DNA of 8,490 nt. Source: Prevotellaceae bacterium. GTDB taxonomy: Bacteria; Bacteroidota; Bacteroidia; Bacteroidales; UBA932. The number at the start of each line of letters is the position of its first letter. The stretch's first letter is position 1. The notes under the pieces are model-generated. The model was not told where the DNA came from. It made no database searches and worked only from the letters and a program-made list of their open reading frames with translations. This document shows positions 1 to 4,599 of the stretch, one piece after another. The position numbers were made by a program, and so were the translations under genes. The stretch spans positions 1 through 8,490 of the forward strand of contig JAIROQ010000225.1 of assembly GCA_031257455.1 (NCBI GenBank). The letters are read 5' to 3'.

Positions 1-618
1 GTTCCGTTTTTCTTCGCCGATAGAAGTAGCCGGGCCATGTCCGGGGAACACCTTTACATCATCGGGAAGCGTCATAAGTTTGGTACGGATACTGTCGATG
101 AGTTGTTCGTAATTGCCGCGGGCCAAGTCGGTGCGGCCGATGCTTTCCTGAAATAATGTGTCGCCCGAAAGTACAAATTTGTCGTCCGCCGCATACAGGC
201 AGATACCGCCGGGCGAATGTCCGGGCGTATGCAACACCTGTAATTGCGAATGTCCGAAACGCACCGGCGCTTCTTCTGTGAGGAAGCGGTCGGGCACGGG
301 CGGTTGCTCCACAACAAATCCGAACATCGCCGACTGCTGCGCCACTTTTGCCAGTAACGGCGCATCGCCTTCGTGTATTGCGCTGGGAATGGAATAAGTT
401 TTAACCGCAAACAAATTGCCCAGCACATGGTCGAAATGGGCATGGGTATTGACTATCATTACCGGTTTTAATTCGTTTTCCATAATAAATTTCTGTAACC
501 GCTGTTGCTCGCCCGCCGATTCGCAGCCGGGGTCAACAATAATACACTCCTTCGTTTCGTCCCACAAAACATAGGTACACACGCGCAGTTCATTAAAATA
601 AAAAACTTTTAGTTGCAT
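1..618 (-). CDS. Metallo-beta-lactamase-fold hydrolase, glyoxalase II-like (3' end cut by window edge)
   Basis: Read directly from the minus strand, an ATG at 618-616 opens 206 codons without a stop, running off the window start. The protein has the full metal-binding set of the MBL fold: THAHFDH (His59, His61, Asp63, His64), His134 in TPGHSPGG, Asp153 in SGDTLF and His194 in FPGHG. This two-metal pattern is that of glyoxalase II and related cytosolic thioester hydrolases. No signal peptide is visible. Bacteroidales homologues I recall are about 210 residues and end shortly after the PGHGPxTxIGxEK motif, seen here at 193-204, so only a few residues should be missing. The true substrate cannot be told: hydroxyacylglutathione hydrolase is the usual automatic name, but many members of this phylum do not make glutathione. 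It lies 97 bp downstream of pcm, across a repeat tract, with no recognisable promoter of its own, so read-through from pcm is likely. Confidence 0.9.
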   Translation of the reverse strand, partial: MQLKVFYFNELRVCTYVLWDETKECIIVDPGCESAGEQQRLQKFIMENELKPVMIVNTHAHFDHVLGNLFAVKTYSIPSAIHEGDAPLLAKVAQQSAMFGFVVEQPPVPDRFLTEEAPVRFGHSQLQVLHTPGHSPGGICLYAADDKFVLSGDTLFQESIGRTDLARGNYEQLIDSIRTKLMTLPDDVKVFPGHGPATSIGEEKRN

Positions 619-627
619 TGTTATTTA

Positions 628-684
628 GTCGTAAGTTATAAGTCGTAAGTTATAAGTCGTAAGTCATAAGTCGTAAGTCGCGAC
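628..684. repeat. Tandem heptamer repeat (GTCGTAA/GTTATAA type), 8 units
   Basis: Eight 7-bp units in perfect register fill 628-683, mostly alternating GTCGTAA and GTTATAA, so they also read as 14-bp repeats. One GTCATAA variant occurs and the last unit decays to GTCGCGA. On the minus strand the units read GACTTAC, GACTTAT and AACTTAC. The tract lies in the gap between pcm and the MBL-fold gene and starts 10 bp upstream of the latter's ATG, so it would form most of that gene's leader in a pcm read-through transcript. Confidence 0.9.
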
Positions 685-693
685 AAACGCATT

Positions 694-714
694 ATTCACT
701 ATTCACTATTCACT
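694..714. repeat. Tandem heptamer repeat ATTCACT, 3 perfect units
   Basis: Three identical ATTCACT units lie side by side (AGTGAAT on the minus strand), ending 1 bp before the stop codon of pcm (716-718). A 9-bp spacer separates them from the GTCGTAA tract at 628-684. The unit sequence differs from its neighbour but the 7-bp period is the same. Confidence 0.85.
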
Positions 715-715
715 G

Positions 716-1360
716 TTATACTTCTTCTTTCCCTTCCAGCATCGGCACAAATTTATAGTGGCCATGCGTGGTGATGTTATATTCGTTATCTGACAAGCGT
801 TCCACAACCGTCATTTGTTGTATGTCGCCGCCTACCGGCACTACCATCCGGCCGCCCGTCCCCAATTGCGCCAGCAGTTTTTGCGGAATTTCCGGTGCGC
901 CGCAGGTAACAATAATCTTGTCAAACGGCGCCAGCAGCGGTTTCCCTTCATAGCCGTCCCCGTAATGAAAAATCGCCTGCTTTCCCATCTGGAGCAATGT
1001 TTTCTGCGCTTGCAAGTACAGCGATTTTTGCCGCTCAATGGTATATACTATCGCTCCCATCGTAACCAGTATGGCCGTCTGGTAACCGCAGCCCGTGCCG
1101 ACTTCCAGCACCCTGTCCCCTTTTTTCAACTGCAACAGGTGCGTCTGCATGGCTACCGTATAGGGTTGCGAAATCGTTTGTTCAGCCGCTATCTGCAACG
1201 GACGGTTGGAATAAGCCACCGCAGCATATGATACATCCACGAACCAATGACGCGGTACTTTATCCATTGCCTCCAGTACGCATTCATCGAACGGATACGT
1301 CTTGCGCAACTGCTCAATCATTTTTTTCCGTTGCCCTTTATGAAGAAAGCTATCTTGCAT
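716..1360 (-). CDS. pcm: Protein-L-isoaspartate (D-aspartate) O-methyltransferase
   Basis: This cytosolic repair enzyme uses S-adenosylmethionine to methylate isoaspartyl residues formed in ageing proteins, starting their return to normal aspartate. The 214-residue product has the usual family length and order: the PIMT signature QTISQPYTVA at 61-70, the Rossmann SAM-binding motif I VLEVGTGCGYQTA at 84-96, the acidic end of strand 2 (ERQ, 109-111), GDGYEG at 134-139 and FDKIIVTCGAPEIP at 146-159. Cys153 sits where Ala is more common. The first ATG is chosen because MxDSxxHKGxRxKM matches the N-terminus of Bacteroidales homologues as I recall them; a later Met14 would remove that segment. The start overlaps the end of the DUF4294 gene by 11 bp, which points to translational coupling in one operon with it and the aminopeptidase. 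Confidence 0.95.
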   Translation of the reverse strand: MQDSFLHKGQRKKMIEQLRKTYPFDECVLEAMDKVPRHWFVDVSYAAVAYSNRPLQIAAEQTISQPYTVAMQTHLLQLKKGDRVLEVGTGCGYQTAILVTMGAIVYTIERQKSLYLQAQKTLLQMGKQAIFHYGDGYEGKPLLAPFDKIIVTCGAPEIPQKLLAQLGTGGRMVVPVGGDIQQMTVVERLSDNEYNITTHGHYKFVPMLEGKEEV

Positions 1361-1991
1361 CGCTCATCGTTACGCCGAATAATTGAAAATACAACCAGTC
1401 AAACGAGCCTTCCTGGTAGAGTTTAACCAATTCCTCTACTTTCCGGTCTTCTCCGTATTTATCATAGGGTTTTTTCAGGTTCGCGCCAAAAAGGCGTGCA
1501 ATACCTTGCCAGAAGAAAGCGGTAAAGCCGCCTTTCAAATCTTTAATTACATAATAAGAAGTTTGCCCCACTTCGCGGTCAACCAGTTTCAGCAATAATT
1601 TGCCTTGTGAAAAAGTCAATTTCCGTATCGGCTGTTCAAATTCCGCGAATAAAGTTTTTTCATATTTTTTTATCAATACTTCCCGTTCTTTCTTTGACGA
1701 CAATGCGGCTAATTCTTCCTCCATCGCGTCCGTTTTCTGTTTTGCCATGAGCGCATACGGATATACTTTCCTGAAATTATACACTAATTTCCGGTACTCT
1801 TTCCATTCTTTGGATTTGTTTTTTACTTTTGGAAAAGCAAACACATACACCGGCGGCAACGACAACTGATATAATGTGTCGTTGTTTTCAATGATGGGCG
1901 GCAAGGTATAGACCTGTTGCGCGGCAACGTTACCACCGCTTCCCACCATTAGCAAAAACAAACTGGCGATTATATATTGTTTCCCTTTCAT
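1350..1991 (-). CDS. DUF4294 family protein, predicted secreted
   Basis: This belongs to the uncharacterised DUF4294 family, which I know mainly from Bacteroidota; no molecular function is established. With the ATG at 1991 the product has 213 residues. It opens with a clean Sec signal peptide: KGK, a hydrophobic core IIASLFLLMV, and a likely cleavage after VAA (residue 24). No lipobox cysteine follows, so a periplasmic location is the best guess. The mature part has family-like blocks NFRKVYPYA (72-80), a charged helical stretch, LTFSQGKLLLKLVDRE (125-140), FTAFFWQGIARLFG (156-169) and YDKYGEDRKVEELV (176-189). An in-frame GTG at 2021 would add ten residues ahead of the signal peptide and is less likely. 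The gene sits between the aminopeptidase (35-bp gap) and pcm (11-bp overlap), so all three are probably co-transcribed. Confidence 0.85.
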   Translation of the reverse strand: MKGKQYIIASLFLLMVGSGGNVAAQQVYTLPPIIENNDTLYQLSLPPVYVFAFPKVKNKSKEWKEYRKLVYNFRKVYPYALMAKQKTDAMEEELAALSSKKEREVLIKKYEKTLFAEFEQPIRKLTFSQGKLLLKLVDREVGQTSYYVIKDLKGGFTAFFWQGIARLFGANLKKPYDKYGEDRKVEELVKLYQEGSFDWLYFQLFGVTMSDAR

Positions 1992-2026
1992 ACTGCCCAC
2001 TGTTTCCGGAAAACCGTCCACTGAAA

Positions 2027-3409
2027 CTACTGTCTTGCCGCTTCCATTTCTTCCGCGCTCAGCGGCAATGCCGGCCCCAGACGGCGCGCGCCGGTAGCCG
2101 TAATCAAATAATCCTCTTCATTGCGGATACCGCCGAAATCCCTGAACTTTTCTACCGCTTCATAATTTATAAATTGTTCCAGTTGTTTCTTTCCTTTCCA
2201 TTGGTCAATCAATTCGGGGATGAAGTAGATGCCCGGCTCAATCGTATGCACAAAGCCCGGTTCAAGCGTCCGCGCCAGCCGCAGTGATTTTAATCCGAAT
2301 TGCGTGCTGCGCGGTTCGCCGGCATAGCCCACCCATTTTTCGCCAAGATTTTCCATATCGTGTACATCCAGCCCCATCATGTGTCCCAGTCCATGCACGA
2401 AGAACAGGGCATGCGCGCCGGCCATGACCGCTTCGGCGGCGTCTCCTTTCATCAGCCCGATGCTTTTAAAACCTTCTACCAATATTTTTGCGGCAATAAA
2501 ATGCACGTCCCTGAATGCAATACCCGGCCGTAACGCCGCTACCGCCGCCCGGTGCATGTCATAGCGGATTTGGTACACCGTTTTCTGTTGTCCGGTAAAA
2601 TTTTTATCCACCGGAAAAGTGGACGATAAATCGCCGGCATAATGCATGGCATTTTCAGCGCCCGCGTCAATCAGCATCAGCCGGCCGCTCGTTAGCGTAT
2701 GGCCATGATAGTGGTTGTGCAACGTCTGCCCGTTAATAGTAGCAATAGTTGGAAACGACAACCGGCCGCCGTGGCGCATGGCAATCTCATTCATCGCCGC
2801 CGCTATTTCCGATTCTTTCATGCCCGGCCGCGCCATAGCAATGGCTTTCCGGTGCATTTCCGCAGAAATGGAGACGGCATCTTCGATTTGTTCAATCTCT
2901 TCATCCGACTTGTAGTTGCGTTGATTGACCACTGCCTTCACAAATTCAATAGACGCAGCTCCGGCTTGCGCTGCCGGCGCAATACCCAGCCATTCCTGTA
3001 ACTTCAATTGGTGTTCGGCGCGATAGGGCGGCAGGAAATGTATCTCCCGGCCTTTTGCCGCAGCGTCCCGGAGGTATGTTTTCAGCGAGCCGGCCGGCAG
3101 TGTTTCATGGATGCCGGCCTGTGCGCATTTTTCGCGGATAGTAGGCTGTTGCCCCATCCAAACAATATCGTCAATCGTCAATTCGTCTCCGAAAATGATT
3201 TCTTTGTTTTCGTCAATATCAATCACCGCCGCAAGCCCTGCATAATCATTACCGAAATAATACAGGAACGTAGAATCCTGCCGGAAATCATAGGTATTGT
3301 CGGCATAGTTCATCGGACTTTCATCGTTGCCGAGAAACAGCAACAGCCCTTTGTTTACCGCTTGTTTCAATACTTTCCGGCGATTTACGTAAGTAGTTAC
3401 AGGAAACAT
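2027..3409 (-). CDS. pepP: Xaa-Pro aminopeptidase (aminopeptidase P, M24B)
   Basis: This dinuclear metallopeptidase removes an N-terminal residue that precedes proline. The 460-residue product has the N-terminal aminopeptidase P domain (about 1-150, with FRQDSTFLYYFG at 42-53) and the C-terminal pita-bread catalytic domain. All five metal ligands are visible: Asp248 in LIDAGAE, Asp260 in YAGDLSSTFPV, His343 in HGLGHMMGLDVHD, Glu391 in TIEPGIY and Glu431 in GGIRNEEDYLIT. His339 is the conserved substrate-site histidine of the HGLGH motif. There is no signal peptide, so it should be cytosolic. The ATG at 3409 is about 19 nt downstream of the predicted start of transcription from a Bacteroides-type promoter, with an A/T-rich leader and no Shine-Dalgarno site. 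It is the first gene of the group with DUF4294 and pcm. The family assignment is secure; the peptides it cleaves in the cell are unknown. Confidence 0.95.
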   Translation of the reverse strand: MFPVTTYVNRRKVLKQAVNKGLLLFLGNDESPMNYADNTYDFRQDSTFLYYFGNDYAGLAAVIDIDENKEIIFGDELTIDDIVWMGQQPTIREKCAQAGIHETLPAGSLKTYLRDAAAKGREIHFLPPYRAEHQLKLQEWLGIAPAAQAGAASIEFVKAVVNQRNYKSDEEIEQIEDAVSISAEMHRKAIAMARPGMKESEIAAAMNEIAMRHGGRLSFPTIATINGQTLHNHYHGHTLTSGRLMLIDAGAENAMHYAGDLSSTFPVDKNFTGQQKTVYQIRYDMHRAAVAALRPGIAFRDVHFIAAKILVEGFKSIGLMKGDAAEAVMAGAHALFFVHGLGHMMGLDVHDMENLGEKWVGYAGEPRSTQFGLKSLRLARTLEPGFVHTIEPGIYFIPELIDQWKGKKQLEQFINYEAVEKFRDFGGIRNEEDYLITATGARRLGPALPLSAEEMEAARQ

Positions 3410-3433
3410 TATATACTTTTTAAAATGAGTTTA

Positions 3434-3460
3434 CAAATATAGTGATTTTTTACCTACAAA
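3434..3460 (-). promoter_or_regulatory. Bacteroides-type promoter for the aminopeptidase-DUF4294-pcm group
   Basis: On the minus strand, TATATTTG (3441-3434) is an exact match to the Bacteroidota -7 consensus TAnnTTTG. A TTTG (3460-3457) lies upstream as the -33 element. The 15-nt spacer is shorter than the roughly 17-23 nt usually quoted, which weakens the -33 assignment. Transcription would start near 3427, giving a leader of about 19 nt before the ATG at 3409. Confidence 0.55.
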
Positions 3461-3559
3461 TAAAAATATGGCGGTAAACGCAGAATAGTAAATGCAATCG
3501 AGCAAAGCCGCACAAAATAATTCGGACGAGAGAATTAAGAATTGGAGTGACCATTTACG

Positions 3560-3611
3560 AATTTAAAGATTTGGCTTGCGCCAATTTAAATATTTAAAAA
3601 TTCAAAGATTT
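3560..3611. repeat. Three copies of an A/T-rich 13-mer
   Basis: AATTTAAAGATTT (3560-3572), AATTTAAATATTT (3583-3595) and AATTCAAAGATTT (3599-3611) differ from one another at one or two positions. They lie between ispE and the aminopeptidase promoter, and the gap between the first two copies contains the loop and 3' arm of a small hairpin. The rest of the gap, about 3461-3559, shows nothing I can name. Confidence 0.7.
3571..3584 (-). terminator. Possible terminator hairpin downstream of ispE
   Basis: In the minus-strand transcript TTGGC-GCAA-GCCAA forms a 5-bp stem closed by a GNRA tetraloop, with partial A/T pairing outside it. The bases after the 3' arm (ATCTTTAAATT) are only moderately U-rich, so an intrinsic terminator is possible but not certain. 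It lies 77 bp downstream of the ispE stop. Confidence 0.35.
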
Positions 3612-3636
3612 AAGCTGACGCCACTGCGCTTGCCGC

Positions 3637-3672
3637 GACTTACGACTGAATGACCTGCGACTAATGACTGAA
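3637..3672. repeat. Degenerate tandem heptamer repeat (GACTNAN type), 5 units
   Basis: Units GACTTAC, GACTGAA, GACCTGC, GACTAAT and GACTGAA follow one another, with a single extra T at 3651. GACTTAC is exactly the unit seen on the opposite strand at 628-684. The tract overlaps the 3' end of ispE, so its last units encode the stop codon and the final residues. Confidence 0.65.
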
Positions 3673-4410
3673 CAGCCCGAAAATGGCGGCGCCGCTGCCG
3701 CTCATGGCGGCATAGATAGCGCCATCGTCATAGAGGCGTTGTTTTATTTGCGCCAGCAGGGGGAAACGGGCAAAGACAGGCGCTTCGAAATCGTTTACCA
3801 CCGTGTCTTTCCATTGTTCTGCCGGCTGCGCCAGCAGCGAAGGCAGCGGCAGCGCGGGCGTGCGCGGCGTTATGGCGGCATAGGCTTCCGCCGTGCTGCT
3901 AAATACCGGCGGCGTTTCAATGACGACACGGAAAGACGGCAACGGCAGGGCAGTCAAGACCTCGCCGCGTCCGGTGGCAAGCATGGGTTTGCGGTGAAGG
4001 AAGAAAGCGCAGTCGCTGCCTAATTGTGCGGCATAGCAGGAAAGCTGTCCGGCGGAGAGTTGTAACGAGAAAAGTTCATTCAGCGCCAGCAGCGTGGCGG
4101 TAGCGTCCGAAGAGCCGCCCCCCAGTCCTGCGCCCGGAGGGATGACTTTGTGCAGGTAAACAGTTACCGGCGGCAAATCAAAATCGGCTTGTAACAGGCG
4201 GTAGGCTTTCATGCAGAGATTGTCTTCCGGCGCGCCCGCCACCGGCAACCCGGATAACCGGATAGCCAACCGGCCGGCCGGCATCACTTCCAACACATCA
4301 TGCAACGACTCCACCGGATAGAACAGCGTTTCTATTTCATGGAAACCATCCCGCCGCTTCGCTGTTACGTGCAGGCCAATGTTGATTTTTGCAGGAGGGA
4401 AGAGAAGCAT
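3661..4410 (-). CDS. ispE: 4-diphosphocytidyl-2-C-methyl-D-erythritol kinase
   Basis: IspE is the GHMP-family kinase of the non-mevalonate (MEP) pathway. It phosphorylates CDP-methylerythritol with ATP in the cytosol on the way to isopentenyl diphosphate. The 249-residue product shows PAKINIGLHV with Lys8, GFHEIETLF with His24, the glycine-rich ATP loop PPGAGLGGGSSDAT at 91-104, GSDCAFF with catalytic Asp133, and the third GHMP motif AAMSGSGAAIFGLF at 234-247. It is somewhat shorter than the 270-290 residues I expect for the family, and ends only nine residues after SGSG, in codons that lie inside a heptamer repeat. Just upstream of the ATG is another heptamer tract ending 2 bp from the start codon. 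No promoter was found in the gap, so transcription may come through from nrdJ or start within the repeat. Confidence 0.94.
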   Translation of the reverse strand: MLLFPPAKINIGLHVTAKRRDGFHEIETLFYPVESLHDVLEVMPAGRLAIRLSGLPVAGAPEDNLCMKAYRLLQADFDLPPVTVYLHKVIPPGAGLGGGSSDATATLLALNELFSLQLSAGQLSCYAAQLGSDCAFFLHRKPMLATGRGEVLTALPLPSFRVVIETPPVFSSTAEAYAAITPRTPALPLPSLLAQPAEQWKDTVVNDFEAPVFARFPLLAQIKQRLYDDGAIYAAMSGSGAAIFGLFSH

Positions 4411-4412
4411 GG

Positions 4413-4510
4413 GAGTTAAGAGTTATGAGTTAGGAGTTATGAGTTATGAGTTAGGAATTATGAGTTATGAGTTAGGAATTATGAGTTATGGGCTGTGGGT
4501 TATGAGTTAT
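4413..4510. repeat. Tandem heptamer repeat (GAGTTAT type), 14 units
   Basis: Fourteen 7-bp units in unbroken register cover 98 bp. Most are GAGTTAT or GAGTTAG. Two GAATTAT units, a first GAGTTAA and decayed GGGCTGT and GGGTTAT units near the far end complete it. Within it the order GAGTTAG, GAATTAT, GAGTTAT recurs as a 21-bp higher-order unit. The tract fills the leader of ispE up to 2 bp before its ATG. Confidence 0.95.
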
Positions 4511-4561
4511 AAGGGCTGGCGCGTCAGCCAACTCATAATTCATAACTCCTGACTCATAACT
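4483..4561. repeat. Long imperfect inverted repeat built from heptamers around a GC-rich core
   Basis: The core GGCTGGCGCGTCAGCC (4514-4529) forms a 5- to 6-bp stem with a short loop. On its right, 4531-4561 carries four heptamers in the opposite orientation (ACTCATA, ATTCATA, ACTCCTG, ACTCATA) plus a partial one, complementary to the GAGTTAT units on the left. About 17 positions next to the core pair with two mismatches and a small bulge, and a further AGTTATG block pairs outside that. In the nrdJ-to-ispE transcript this could form a long hairpin between the two genes. Confidence 0.75.
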
Positions 4562-4599
4562 AAAAAAAACGCTTAACTGCATTTCGAGTATCCGCAGTT
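4562..4599 (-). terminator. Weak terminator-like signal at the nrdJ stop
   Basis: On the minus strand AACTGC (4599-4594) and GCAGTT (4580-4575) form a 6-bp stem with a 13-nt loop spanning the nrdJ stop codon. Four bases after the stem comes a run of eight T residues (4569-4562). The stem is short, the loop large and the U-run offset, so at most this is a weak intrinsic terminator. Confidence 0.3.

Noticed and set aside
72..443. 123-residue minus-strand frame near the window start
   Set aside because: It lies out of frame within the MBL-fold gene, which has the complete set of metal ligands in the correct frame.
2012..2021. GTG at 2021 as start of the DUF4294 gene
   Set aside because: It would place ten residues ahead of a clean signal peptide that begins at the ATG at 1991.
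3008..3442. 144-residue plus-strand frame over the aminopeptidase gene
   Set aside because: Antisense shadow of a gene with all five metal ligands; it also runs across that gene's promoter.
3615..3660. Possible cobalamin riboswitch on the plus strand: GCCACTG followed by GACCTGC
   Set aside because: The short matches lack the other conserved parts of the element, and no plus-strand gene lies downstream; GACCTGC is better explained as a heptamer unit.
4413..4510. CRISPR-like array
   Set aside because: Units are 7 bp with no unique spacers between them and no cas genes nearby.
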